A DNA stretch of 64,000 nucleotides from assembly GCA_947095535.1 (NCBI GenBank), contig OX352774.1, forward strand, positions 38,208,496 through 38,272,495, read 5' to 3'. Position 1 is the first letter of the stretch. Every line of letters starts with the position of its first letter. This document shows positions 1 to 12,075 of this stretch, in pieces. The stretch comes from Poecilobothrus nobilitatus. Its lineage: Eukaryota; Arthropoda; Insecta; Diptera; Dolichopodidae. The position numbers and the translations under genes are program-made. The notes under the pieces were generated by a model that searched no databases, had not been told where the DNA came from, and saw only the letters and a list, made by a program, of their open reading frames with translations.

Positions 1-2337
1 GATTTATCATGACAAAATAAATGGTCAATACCCGACAAAGTCTGTTTTTGACATATTTGTGTAGACTATGGCTGATTGTATTTTTTTTGTGCGCCACACT
101 GTCAAAATTTCGTTTTATTACAGTATGCTAAAAGTTTCTTTAAACAATTTGATAAATATAAAAAAAAACAAAAAATTTTTAAAACATAATATGAAATCTT
201 AAAATAATCGTTATTGTAATAACAGTAGCTTACTTTTTATGTACTTTTTTAACAAAAACTCTTGAAAGGACATATATACTACAATTTATTGCGAAAACTC
301 AATATAATTTTTATAATGGGTTATGGTATATTATAGAAATAACTGAGGGAATATTTTATGTAAATCAGACAGATACATAATAATTAAGTTTTTCTAGATC
401 TGAAATTTTTATTCTTTTATCTATAATTGAAATTCGACACTTTCTTAAAAGAGAATAAGATTAAAACTGCAGAACTATAAATAATAGAAAATAATATGAG
501 AAATTCTCTAGAATAGCATAAAAAGTTAAAAGATAACTTATACAATACATTGTTTTATAAAACATAAAAACATTTTAAAGTTCGATCCTCAAACTTGTGC
601 TGACATTTTTTATGGTAAAAAATTTCCGTAAGGGTTCTATTATTTTTATGGTTGAAATTGTAATAAAAGTTTTTAAGCTTAGATTTCTTAAGAAAATTGT
701 TATTCCAAAATAAAAAGGTCATCATTTTTGTAAATTTGTATTTTTCTATATTTTACATTGTATTTTATTTTGTCATTCAATTTGTTTTATTTATCACTTT
801 TGAAACAACGTTTCAATGTTAATGTTTCAGCCGCTTTATATTAGGTTATGAAATTTTTTTCTCTCATTTTAAACCATTATTTAATCATTATTACAACATT
901 ATTGTATATATTACGGTAAATACAATATCTTTTAAACTTTGAACCTCGCTCTTTACATTATTCCAATTTCCAACAAGAATTTCTATATTTTTAATGTAAG
1001 GGATGTGTTATTAGGGAAGGGTTATATTTTGAAAAAAAACTAACAGTTTAACAATAAAATAATTAAAATTTTAATATTTTTATTTAAGCTTAAATAAAAA
1101 TAGCGAATCTAAATGAAAATGGAGATGCTGTAAATGAAAATTATTACTATATGTTATCAGGTAGACTAATAAAACATTAAAAGACAAAAAAGGATAACTA
1201 ATGTTCTACCTCAAGGGATAACAAACAATAATTATTGATTTTAGGGCATAAGTATTTATCTTTCATTCTGTTACGATTCCAAACCTTCTTAATGTTTCTT
1301 TTTTTCCACCTTTTTTATTAAATATTAGGTTCTCTTTTGTAGGAAAATTTATTTATTACCGAATATTTATTGAAATATTGTGACCGATATTATTTTTATT
1401 ACAATGGTTGTTTTTAGTTCTTTTGAATGTCACTTTTTGCTGCTGTTCTAAATTATTAGATACCTTTATTTTTCTTTAGCTAAAATAAAAGCAATTATAT
1501 TATAGTAAAATAATATATTGTTGAAGCATTTGATGGTCAGGGCCAACACTTAATGGTCAAAACGTGTCTGAAAAAATATGGAGCCATAAATTCAAAAAAG
1601 GAAAAAAAAAAGAAAAGTAAATATTTTATTTTAATTGTTATAGTTTTATAATATAAATAATTTAAATATTTATGCAGGTGTGAAGGTAAAAGAAAATCTA
1701 TTAGAAATTCAATTTTACTAAATTGTTTTAAACATAGGTTGATATAATTTAATGGAGTTGTACATTAAATTAATTATAAAATAAAAACGAAACTTTATTT
1801 TACAAACGATTTCAAAAGGACTTATTTATTTTATGTTGATTATTTGAAAAGAATCCTTCCACTGTCAATTAAATATTAAATTTTTTTAGAGGGTTGTACC
1901 AATTATTTAAGATATTCAACAGTCTTTAAAACGGTGTGCGTTATACAACTTCCTATAACAAGGATAAACCTGTAAACTATTCGTTGGCACGTATGACACT
2001 TGCAAGGTGAAACACAATGTATATTTTGTTTAATGACAAATCTCTGTTTATTTTTTTTTTTGTCATCGAACAAATTCATAAAGAAAATTTTAGTAAGATA
2101 AAATTTCCATTACTCTTACGTCTTACCGCTACGTTGAATTTGTAATTTTTATTTTGGGGTTTTAATGGAGTTAAGTTTTGTAATTTTGGATACTTTACAG
2201 TTTTAATTAATTGTTTAGTGTTTAAAAAGTAATACTTTCAATTGTAAAAAAAAAAAAAACACTTTCTGACAACAGAACAATGTTGAGTTTTGCTATCCAA
2301 AAATACATTTTTTATAAATTTTCTGTATAGCTATTCC
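1..2337. other. AT-rich non-coding DNA, no gene seen
   Basis: Long A and T runs and frequent stops in all frames. I see no open frame with protein-like composition, no tRNA-like promoter boxes and no terminal-repeat structure. A short match to a Pol III B box (GTTCGATCC near 580) has no partner A box and is probably chance. Confidence 0.6.
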
Positions 2338-2695
2338 CAGACCTTTCCATTGAAACAGCGGGTACAAAATAAAAAAATCTCACATACACATACATTCACA
2401 AATTTCGCCTACATGATAAATGACATATAATTAATTGATTTATAATGTCACAAAGTTTCAGACAGTTCCGTTAACTATTTCGATAAAAAAATAACTGTTT
2501 TAAATGCAAAAAGGTCTGGCCAGACCTTACTATTGCAACAAAGGCTACAAAATAGAAGAATTAAAAAATCCCACGCACAATTCCATTCACAAATTGACAG
2601 ATTTATAGTGTCACAAAGTTTCAGACAGTTCCGTTAACTATTTCGATAAAAAAACGATTTAAAGTACAAAAAAGACTTACCAGACTAACAGAAGT
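2338..2695. repeat. Tandem duplication, ~183-bp unit, two copies
   Basis: The unit starting CAGACCTTTCC near 2338 is repeated from CAGACCTTACT at 2521. Both copies contain the block TCACAAAGTTTCAGACAG followed by TTCCGTTAACTATTTCG and then an A run. The second copy is shorter because of a small internal deletion. CAGACTAACAGAAG near 2681 may begin a truncated third unit. No coding potential is seen; this looks like a local replication-slippage or unequal-exchange duplication. Confidence 0.75.
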
Positions 2696-3899
2696 ACAAA
2701 ATTTGTACATTAAACAAAATCGAGGCTTAAATTCACGCAATAAGAATTTACTTATAAAATTATTAATTAAAAATAATTAAAATATAAAATTTAATTTATT
2801 ATTGTAACGACAAAAATAAAATTTCTGCAATGCTATAAAATTTGTTAGAATTTAAAAATAATTAATTTTAATTAATTTTCTTTTAGTTTAGATTTTCTTT
2901 TTAACTTTAAACAAACTCTGAATGAAATGTAAATTATTAAATATTCATTTTAATTCAAAGTAAATTTAACAATAGAATCAACTTTTGGTTATTAAAGAAC
3001 AAAATATGATTTTCTACGAAACTTAAATTTAAAATAAATATTTTATATTTTTTAGCTGGGAGGCGAAAATATAATGTACCACATTTATTTAATAGTAAAT
3101 ATAAATATAAAAATATTTAAAGGTAATTCAAGGTCTTTGTTCTCTTACATTGGGCCGAATGTTAAATTATATGAGAATATTGTAAAATTCTACAATTAAA
3201 ATGCTATTTGCAAATATAATTTATGTCTATTATGTATACTTTTTTGTTTCTGCCACTGCATTGTTATAGCACTGATTAAAGCACAGAAAATTTTATTTGC
3301 AAATTTAAATTAATACAACTTAGTAAATACTACCTTTGTGCTTTAAATAAAATAAAATAAAAATAGAAAAAACCTAATGTTTTACAGAATTAAGTAATTA
3401 GAGCACATTATATGTCGCAGTCATGGATAAGGATATTTTTTAAAAGTGAAATAAAATATACATTATGTTCAAAAATACACTGGGTGCACTCAAAAATAAA
3501 TGCTGCTGTTTTTTACCTATAAAAAATTTTGTACTAGTATTCATCTCCTTTTTCAATTTTAATTGATTGTGTAAAAACCAATTTGAGAGAGTTGCCATGT
3601 GTCTAAGTGTTTACTGTCCAACTTTCTTTTTATTTTCGTTTTTTGAAAAAAAATTAAACAACTTATTTTATATTTTGGTAAGGATCATATCTTTATCCGC
3701 GGCGGTAAGCAAAACCTAGATAACAACTATGTTAATTGCAATAGAACTAGATAATACAATATTTCTCCGAATTAAATAAAAGAAATGGAAAGGTGCAAAT
3801 AAATTGTTAAAGCCCTATATCACTTTGTAGATTGAAAGGTAAGAAAGCAAACCGAAAGGATTAAAGAGTTAAAAATGAAAAAAAAAAAAAAAAATTTAT
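2696..3899. other. AT-rich non-coding DNA, no gene seen
   Basis: No convincing gene or complete repeat. The motif GTACTAGTATTC near 3531 also occurs at one end of the tRNA-headed repeat near 29190, so a small decayed fragment of that family may lie here, but the match is short. Confidence 0.5.
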
Positions 3900-4550
3900 A
3901 TTATTTTATAGGTTATACCAGTTTGTTGGTGCTTAGTGAAACTAAACCGAACTAAGAATAGGATCTAAGAATATAGTAACCCTCTACGACGTGACTGAAT
4001 CGAGAAAAATAAAGAAGCAGATCGATTTGCCAAAGGTTAAAGTCACAAATACCTTTACATGTCTCTAACTATTTTGTGGTACAAGTAGATACAAAATAAG
4101 AGAAGTACTAAAAATAAACGAGGAAAACTATAGAACCACAATTGTAGGGAAAAATCCGGGTTCACACATTATAATGAGTTAAAAAATCATATAGGATCCA
4201 GAAAAAAGAACTGGTAACTCTAAAAGGTACCCTGTCGTAACAGTGCTGCTTCAAGGCGAACTTAAAGAAAATGGGAATAGAGAATAATAATACATGCAAA
4301 TTCTGTCAAGAAGACAGAACTGCGGAGATTTATTCTACACAAGAAATGTGCACTTAGGAGCATTCAACTTTACTTAAGATGGACTACCACTAATAAATTC
4401 TCTACAGATATTTAGTTTCTTAGAGGCAATAGAACTGGCAGAAGTTGCTATAATAAGACAAAAATCCACTACTTACTGTAATAATGGGAGTACAATATAT
4501 CTATATCAAAAGATCGCAACGTCACTTCATCCATTCTAAAATAATCTAAT
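3900..4550 (+). pseudogene. LINE ORF2 3' relic (RNase H tail and Cys-containing C-terminus)
   Basis: A decayed 3' end of a non-LTR retrotransposon. Around 3925 a frame reads WCLVKLNR, matching the RNase H helix found in ORF2 proteins of I/LOA-type LINEs. Near 4015 a frame gives EADRFAK, matching the GNE-AD-LA motif at the end of RNase H. Around 4270-4360 it gives KMGIENNNTCKFCQEDRTAE, the Cys-containing tail, and near 4400-4440 PLINSLQIFSFLEAIELAEV, the extreme C-terminus. Frameshifts and stops separate these pieces, so no protein can be made. A second copy of the same family, aligned throughout, lies near 38.9 kb. The clade (I/LOA-like) is inferred from RNase H preceding the Cys tail. Confidence 0.75.
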
Positions 4551-5639
4551 TAAAAATTTTACAATTTAATAAACCCTTAATTTATATTTTTATTTTTGTC
4601 AAAAGTTAATTGGAATTTAAAAATTATTTTAAAGTAGCGAACATACATTTTACAAAGCACTGAAATCTTTCCTCAGTTTTTTGATTCCAAAACAGTACTT
4701 TCTTTTGCATATATTTAAAATTTTATAAGATGTAACAAATTACTATTTAATGCAGAAAGTTAAGGATAATATTTACTAAATGCATGTTTTGTTACATCTG
4801 TTACAAAAAATAATTATTTTATTTGTTTATGGATGGTTCTCTTTAAAATTCTAAAATAATTTTAAAGGACAGCAACAAGATTTTCAACCTGTTAAAATTT
4901 CATTTAAATTATGTACATACATATATATACACATTTCAGAATAGCAAACATTTGGTCATGCAATAATTTTATTAAAATCCCACAATATTATTATGAAATT
5001 GAAACAATATGGCACATTTAAGGGACAATTATTATTAAAGACCGCAACAATTTTTGCTTTTTGTGTTATAAGTTTTGTAAGCAATAACGACATTAAAAAG
5101 TTACTCTTAAAGACAAAAAAAAATTAATTTTCTTTTAAAAAAACATGCAAAATGAACTCAAACTGTTATATTTACTTATTACCCAGATGCAGCATTACGT
5201 TTTAAGGATGAAATTTATTTTGTCTGGTATAAAAACTCTTAATGTTGAAAAAAACAAAAATCTTGGGAGTGAAAGACTATAAGATATAAATTGCAGGACC
5301 AACAAAATAAATAAATTCCACAGGAATAAAAATGGCTTTATCATTATTCATTTTTTTTTTTTTTTTTGTAGAAACTTAAAAATTACCCGCAAACATATAA
5401 AATGTTATACGTAATATATAAAAATACCCTTATAATAAAAATTAATATATAGCTGCTATAATTTACATTTCTAAGAAAAACTTAACTTATTTGTTTGTCT
5501 AAAAAAAAAATTAAATGAAATAAATTGTTTCAAATATTTTATTTTATTCAATTCACTTAAATTGACCTTCAATTTGACAACATTGACATTGAAATTTCTT
5601 TTTGTTTTCTTTTTACCGACCGCATTCAATTATGTATAA
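4551..5639. other. AT-rich non-coding DNA, no gene seen
   Basis: Only homopolymer-rich sequence; no recognisable element, tRNA-like sequence or coding-like frame. Confidence 0.55.
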
Positions 5640-5990
5640 AGTAGGTATTGTTTTCATACTAAAAATTTGTACCCGAGATTTTGGCAAATATGCAGTACTC
5701 CGGTGGGGAGAAGGCTGTAAAATTTGTTTTAGCATGATGTCCGTCTGTGTGTTGTGTGTGTGTGTGTAGGTGGGTGCGTGTGTTGTAATTCATATTTAAG
5801 GTTTTGACGTAAATATCTCGGTTTGATAAGCTTTTGGAGCAAATCGGAAAACCGCAATTGGTAGTTTATAAGTGTACTTTTTAAGTTTTTTATGAATATT
5901 TCGTAACAGAAAAATTTATGAGAAAAATTATTAAGAAAAAGTTGTTACACAAGTAAAGACCAACAACTTTGCTGTAGAACATTTTTTGAT
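5640..5990. mobile_element. Decayed dispersed element with TG microsatellite
   Basis: A stretch of higher complexity than its flanks, containing GTCCGTCTGTGTG running into a TG-rich tract (about 5744-5787). A GTCY run next to an expanded dinucleotide tract is reminiscent of the mini-me-like elements elsewhere in the window, and the phrases after it (AAATATCTCGGTTTGATAAG) look like ordinary dipteran repeat sequence. I see no terminal repeats and no second copy here, so the assignment to a mobile element is weak; a plain microsatellite is the alternative. Confidence 0.35.
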
Positions 5991-7485
5991 CCGACTAACT
6001 TTAACTTTTATTCAATTTATTTTCTAAGTCCAAATTTCATACATATTATTATTGCACGCCATATGAATTTAAATGAACAATTTTTTTTTTGTTTTTTTTT
6101 TATACCTATCTCTAAAAATTTATATACATACATACGTACATATGTATGTGCTTACATAAATCTATGCATATTATTCTTTTATTGATGACATAAAATTAAA
6201 ACGGTAAAATTTTTATTAGCAGATTCAATAATATTAATCTTATGTTTGTTTTGTATTTTTTTACAGTTTTTATAATTTTTTACTTCTAATATTTTTGAGT
6301 GAAAAAAAAATCATGTTCCTACATTACATAATAAAGGAAATGGATGTATGAATGAATGCACATACATAATTATATTTTTACGATTTCATTGGTTATTATT
6401 GTTATTGAATAAAACAAAATGTTGGTAAATTATTAGAAGTTATTTTGCTTTGACATAAATTATTAGGTAAAAAATTTATAAATTTTGGCATTTTACTTTT
6501 CATGTAGTGGCGGTCGGTCCTGTGGTGGAGGCAGCTGATTTTTTTTTTTATATTTTTGACAAGGTTTATTGGCAGGTAATGTGTGAATTTTTATGATCTT
6601 ACAAATAGAACAGAATGAAAATAGATAGCTGCTGCTACATACGACTTTTTATTTTTTAATAAATTGACATTTACGAGTAAGTATAAAATATTTCGGTATT
6701 TTATTAAAAAAATATTTCATAGAACTTTCATTTTATAACTAAAAAAAAACAAGGGTAAAAAAACAAATTTGTTATGATATTAAAATGAACTCAACATGAA
6801 AATATTATCTAATTTACTATAAATATTTAAATGTAGATAAATGTAAAAATAATATTAAAAGTCTTTTTTCTTAGAGAGATTTTGGTAGCTCTAGTAATGA
6901 TTTTTTTTAACAAAATATTTTGAATAAAAGTAAAAATTATTAAATCAGATTTATTTAAAAAAAAACAGAAAATTTTAAATTTATTAAAAAGTTAAAATTA
7001 ATAAATAAATATAAAGAAAATTTTATTATTAAATGATTTATAATAATTGAGAAATTTTATACTGCTTGTCAATTTTATCCGCCGTCGGTGATCCTATTTA
7101 TTTATAGAATTAAACTTTCAAAAATATAACTGTTTAACTTTTTAATGACAGACATACGAGACTTTTACCAACATTCTCTTCTTCATAAAAGTTAATTAAA
7201 AAATCAATTTCAAAAATTTTCCTATTGTTCCACTTGGTGATTTTAAAATATTATATTATATTTGTTATCCTAAAGTAGTTTTATGATCCTTGATAGGTTT
7301 TTCAACAAAAACATTGAATAATATTTCTTTTATGTAACGCACCTTAGTGTAGCATAAAAGCAGTAGTAACAGTAGTACAAAATATAGAGGACAAAATGTT
7401 TAAAAGTATAATATATGTTTTCTATAGATTTCGGTTCATGTAAGTTCTCCTGAAATTGGGTGAGCAGATTTATTAGCGAAACAGG
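5991..7485. other. AT-rich non-coding DNA, no gene seen
   Basis: Nothing supported. A short GC-richer patch near 6505-6535 (GGCGGTCGGTCCTGTGG) is isolated and has no open frame around it of useful length. Confidence 0.5.
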
Positions 7486-7487
7486 CA

Positions 7488-7646
7488 CTGAATTCCTTCT
7501 TCTATCACATAGAATTTAAAGTTATTTCCATAGTCTTTAAACAGGAAATACATGAAGTAGTAAAAGGAAACTGTAAGGATTTCTGTGACAAAGTCTCTAA
7601 TAATACAAGTAAACTAAAATTAGTAAAACTTCAAGTAAATAAATGA
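7488..7646 (+). pseudogene. Coding-like island, unrecognised
   Basis: A frame open for about 50 codons and ending in TGA at 7644-7646. Its composition is more protein-like than chance frames here, with pieces such as EIHEVVKGNCKDFCDKVSNN, balanced charged residues and few Phe/Ile/Tyr/Asn runs. Just upstream, another frame gives VSRFISETGTEF, so a frameshift may separate two parts. I do not recognise the family. It lies about 350 bp before an opposite-strand coding-like island at 7999-8311; both could be relics of transposons or of a dead gene. Chance is still possible. Confidence 0.3.
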
Positions 7647-7830
7647 CAAACATATCTGACAATTTGAATAGAATCAGTATATCAAAAGAAGAATCAGTAT
7701 ATTGACAACATATTACATAATATAGTAATTTATTTGAGAGAAATGGCATCTCCTTATTATGACATTGTATAAAGAAAGACGGTTGTCTGATACTGATTTC
7801 ATGTTTACAACAAACAAAGTTGTTTGTCTT

Positions 7831-7924
7831 CTGTACATTTTACATGTTGTGAATAGATTTTTAGTAGTAAGATTGTGCGATCATATCACCAAACATCTAT
7901 ATTCACAACCTGTAAAATATACAG
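7831..7924. repeat. Inverted repeat, ~28-bp arms
   Basis: The left arm (about 7831-7857) contains TACATTTTACATGTTGTGAA; the right arm (about 7895-7924) contains TTCACAACCTGTAAAATATA, its approximate reverse complement with a few mismatches. The loop is about 37 nt. An 86-codon plus-strand frame runs through it, but the inverted repeat explains the sequence better than coding does. Confidence 0.55.
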
Positions 7925-7998
7925 TAAACAAAAGAGTTTTTTTTGATGTAAACATGAAATCATTTTCGAAAAACCGTTATTTTCTTCTTCTCCCTTCT

Positions 7999-8311
7999 TT
8001 AGCCCCGTTTAGGGTATAAGAAGTTCGTTAATTCTTTGCACCGAACATGTTCATTGAACAGACGTTTGATTTCTGGCCATTTCTTATTTAGCAATCGTGC
8101 CAGCTAACACGGTTGTTTTCCAAGTTTCTCACCTTTCAAGAGGGTGGTCATAGTTTCATTAAAAATGTTAGAAACTTTTTCGAACAAACAAACTTGTACA
8201 ATAACATATTTAAATGTAACTACAAAATAATAATAATTGTCTATATCCAAAAGAATTTTTAAATTTGTAACTTTTCGGACTTTTTGAAATTCTAAACAAA
8301 TATAATCAGAT
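7999..8311 (-). pseudogene. Coding-like island with one in-frame stop and an acceptor-like 5' edge
   Basis: Read on the minus strand, one frame runs from about 8311 to a TAA at 7999-8001 (about 103 codons) with a single in-frame TAG at 8104-8106. The part after the stop is strikingly protein-like: LARLLNKKWPEIKRLFNEH, then CKELTNFLYPKRG. Before it come EFQKVRKVTNLKILLDIDN and TMTTLLKGEKLGKQPC. The upstream edge is AAAATTTCAG, which resembles an intron 3' splice site, so this could be a dead internal or terminal exon. I do not recognise the protein family. The alternatives are a decayed transposase fragment or a run of luck in AT-rich DNA. Confidence 0.4.
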
Positions 8312-8385
8312 CTGAAATTTTAAATAAATACAAATATGTAAATTATAGGTTTTTCAAAGTATTAGGAATAGACGAGTATAAATTT

Positions 8386-8930
8386 TTTTTTCCCTAAGGG
8401 AGGTGGGAATCTTCCAAAGACACCAAGAATTTCCCCTTGATTGTGTCAGATTCTTACTGACTAAAAGAAACTCCCTCTTTATCCAATATAATGGGATGAA
8501 ACCCTTACCTGCTATTATACTGGCTAGGGAGTAGGGATAGGAAAGGATAGAGAAATATTGAATTGTGTGACTGTGAGGAGTGAATTGTGTGAAATGGAGT
8601 GTGACTGTAAGGAAACAATGAACCCGCTTATTATTATTGCTATTTTGCTAATAGTGACTATAGGCTTTACAACAGTTACAAGATGCAGTAGTATATAACA
8701 ACTTATTGCATGAGGTAATTATTGAAGGCAACCCCCACTGCCACTGTACCAGCTATTATTATTGGTATTAATATTCTTATTAATATTAGATTTTATTATT
8801 TTACTACAGCGTTAGGGCCATCATCATAAATTATAACGTGCAGTAGTATATAACACCTTCCTGCATGATATAACCAAAAACAGCTCCACTGTAGCAGCTA
8901 TTATTATTATTTATATGAAAATTACTATTA
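8386..8930 (-). mobile_element. Long SINE-like repeat, family B (minus copy, head missing)
   Basis: The reverse complement aligns over most of its length with the plus-strand repeat at 15515-16095. Shared blocks include GGGGGTTGCCTT, the phrase TTATATACTACTGCA, GTTCATTGTTTCCTT and the end AAATTCTTGGTGTCTTTGGA. The body is modular: the stretch AATAATAATAGCTG with CTACAGTGG occurs twice within this copy. The tRNA-like head seen in the other two copies is not visible here. The end near 8386-8394 runs into an A-rich tail on the minus strand, as expected for a retroposed element. Several diverged positions and indels point to an old copy. Confidence 0.65.
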
Positions 8931-10368
8931 TAGAGCACATTTTTTTTTGTTACTATGTGTAAATTTCCCAAAAACAAAAAAAAAAACAAAATTAATTTAA
9001 AAATTAAAAAAAAAAAAAATTTTACATCCTACACTTCTTTTTACTGCAGCACATGCTTTTTTTATTTTTCTTTCTTCTTTTTTTTATAAATTTTTGATAG
9101 AATATTTTGATGCTTTTCTATCATTATCGCTAGTTAATTTCCTAAAAGGTGCCTTATAGCATCTTTCAAATTGTATCCAATATATCTTTAAGTACCTACA
9201 TACATAAACATATGTACATATATCTATATTATATACAAGAACTTTTTTAGAATTTAATTATAAAAATGAGTTAAAACAACAATCAACTAATAGGAAATTA
9301 ACATATATATATATACATGAGTTATATACATATATAAATGATATATTGTAAAATATATGCACGTGTATATATCCATATATGTATATTATTCGTATAGATG
9401 TAGTATTATAGTCATGAACATGCATACATTATATTAATATTATATGGAAATAAATTTTATTTTCACCTCCCACAAAATTTGTTTATTGTGTCGGATGTTA
9501 AAATTTTATTAATGAAAAATGAAAAACTAATTTTTTTCTTTTTTTTACATTAAAAGTAAAAAAAAACAACTTTGATGCATATCATTTTTAGGAAAAACAA
9601 GAAAAACAACTTATATCTGCCGTTAAAAAGTTTTTAAAAATATAATAACGTAACAATACGATATATCCATGAAAAGTAAAAGAAAATAACAAAATTATTT
9701 AACGGTGCATAGGTATTAGTAGGTATATACATACATAATATTATATTGTAAGTGTTTATTAACGAAAAAAAAAACAAACATAATATGGTTTAGTTAATAT
9801 TAACGAAACAGTTTAAAGAATTATTACATGTTTATTATTATAATATGTATATAAATAAATATATTAATATATACATAAATACCTTTATTTTTTTATTTTT
9901 TTATTATTATGTATCAATCATTTTTATGTTTATATGCAGAGACATCTTATGGTATAATTTAAAATTTACTTTTTTTTTTTTAAAAGAATTGTTCGTAAAT
10001 TGTACAATTTTTATACTGAGCAATGAGCATAATAATTAGTCCGACTGTTTTTAAATTATCTTTGATATTTCTCGTATTTTAAAATAGCCATGGTTTAGAA
10101 TTATTGAACACAATATGATGAAAAGTATTAGGTAAATCTTTTTGTTTTCGTATTTTTAGAACTAGAACTGTTCTTTAGTTCTGCATTCCTTTTGACTACT
10201 ATCCAGTTTTTGCTGAATTCTGTTGGTCCTCCTTAACAAAATAGTTTATAGGTATTTAAAATGTAACATTGTATGAATATTAACGTTATCTTTGTTATAA
10301 TATTAAAATGTTATCTATTACCCCACAAAATACTTATCTTGAATGGTAACTGATAACAATATCTTGAA
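8931..10368. other. AT-rich non-coding DNA with TA-rich tracts
   Basis: Interrupted TATA/CATA tracts (for example 9300-9360) and long A or T runs. The 64-codon frame at 9845-10039 is made of Ile, Phe, Tyr and Asn codons only, typical of chance. No gene seen. Confidence 0.55.
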
Positions 10369-10585
10369 TGGTAACAATATTTTTTTTTTTTTAATGCATT
10401 TCTCTGCCACATAAATGTGGACATGAAATTACACAGCCTTTCCTGTTCTGGCGTGGCTGTAAATGTCGTAAGAGGGAATAACTCTTATAACGTGTGTGGG
10501 ATTCCAATCCACACTCCCTCGGTGTTTACAGCATATTTTATACGCACTTACCCACTAGGGCACCGAGGCGCCTGGTAACAATATT
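10369..10585 (-). mobile_element. tRNA-derived SINE, family A, with target-site duplication
   Basis: On the minus strand the body (10572 down to ~10382) starts GGCGCCTCGGTGCCCTAGTG, has an A-box-like CCCTAGTGGGTAAG, a degenerate B box ATTGGAATCCC, then GTTATTCCCTCTTACGAC, GCCACGCC and the end CATTTATGTGGCAGAGAAAT followed by GCATT and an A tail (the T run at 10381-10392 on the plus strand). It is bounded by a perfect direct repeat TGGTAACAATAT (10369-10380 and 10573-10584). Pol III promoter boxes, A tail and flanking duplication are the marks of a SINE mobilised by LINE reverse transcriptase. The intact duplication suggests a relatively recent insertion. Confidence 0.88.
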
Positions 10586-12075
10586 AAAATGTAGTACCTA
10601 AGCCGTTATTTTCCGAAATAATTTCAAATAAATCCGTAAATTATTTTCGATTCAATGAATAACTATAAAATATTTGGCCCTTTATGAAGATAAATATTAA
10701 TATAATTTCGGATCCTTGTGAAAATTAACTCTTCTATAAATTGCTATAATTGCTATAATTAAACTGGAAAATTTTAAAACAGAACAATTTAAGAGTTAAT
10801 GTTGAAAATTATTAAACTAGATTAATCATATTCATTTTGAAGTATATTTAGAAGATACACCTAATAATTAATTTCCTAAGGCTATTTTTGAATAGTCATG
10901 CCTCACTCTTTTGTATTGGTTTAAAAAAAAAAAAACTAAATAAATATCATCACCTCTGTTGAACCAATTCACTACATCCAAAACATCTTAAAAGCTAATT
11001 TTATTACTTATGATTTTCGAAGTTGTAATAATTGGTGATGTTATTTACTTTCATTACTTTTAATATGTTAGACCTTTTTTTATTAAAATTATATGAAAAG
11101 TTTTTTAGCACCACTGCAACTATACCAACGAAATCATTTTGCATATTATTGTTTTTGTTTTTTTTTTACTGTTGTTAAAATATAATTATATTTATCCCTT
11201 TTTTTAATGGAAATTAAAACAAGGATAATGAAGTAAAAATATTTTAAATTATTTTTGGAATTAATTACAAAAAAAAAATAAAAAACAAAAAAAAAAAAAA
11301 AACATCTAAGCACTTAAATAAATGAAGTGCAGATCCATAGATAATTTATCTAAATATTCTCATATATAAAATTAGCGTATTATGTATTATACAATATATG
11401 TATATATATATATATATATAATCTCATAATATTTTATTTAAACATTATATTATGTACATAAAAATTACATTTACTAAAATGACATTGCAATTTTATAATA
11501 TGACTTAGATTTTAACTACATAGATACATATATACATATGTAAATAGTTAGATACCAGAATTAACTAGGTACATAATATATTATGATAATGTATATGTAT
11601 AGGTACTAAAAAACACGGTAAAATGAACATCAATAATAAAAATGCAAATTACATTATTTTTACAAGTTTGTTAAACAGATTGTTATTTTAAAATTACAAT
11701 ATTTTTTTTTTCTTCTTTTTGTTTTCATTATATTGTTTTTCACTCATTTTCTTAACTTTTTTTTTTTTTATTATTTACTTTTAATGTTTGCGTAATGAAT
11801 TATGTTGTTTTAAAGTTGAGAAACATAAAAAAACAAAAATGAAAAACGAAAAAAAAAACAAAAACAAATAAAAATTTTAATTTACATATTTTAAATGTAG
11901 ATGGCATAGCGTATATTATAATAAATATGTAATAGATGTCTAAATGAATTATTATTGAATGAAATTTTGTAATAAATTTTGATTAAATTTGCAATTTAAT
12001 TAAAAAAAAATAAAAACTAAAAAAAAAAACATAAAAACAAACAGCTAAAATTAAAATAAAACTAAAATATTGAAA
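10586..12075. other. AT-rich non-coding DNA with a short TA tract
   Basis: No gene or complete element. A short TA dinucleotide run lies at about 11397-11419. Several oligo-A stretches occur (for example 11270-11303). Confidence 0.55.

Noticed and set aside
6500..6540. GC-rich patch GGCGGTCGGTCCTGTGGTGG
   Set aside because: No open frame, splice context or repeat partner could be found.
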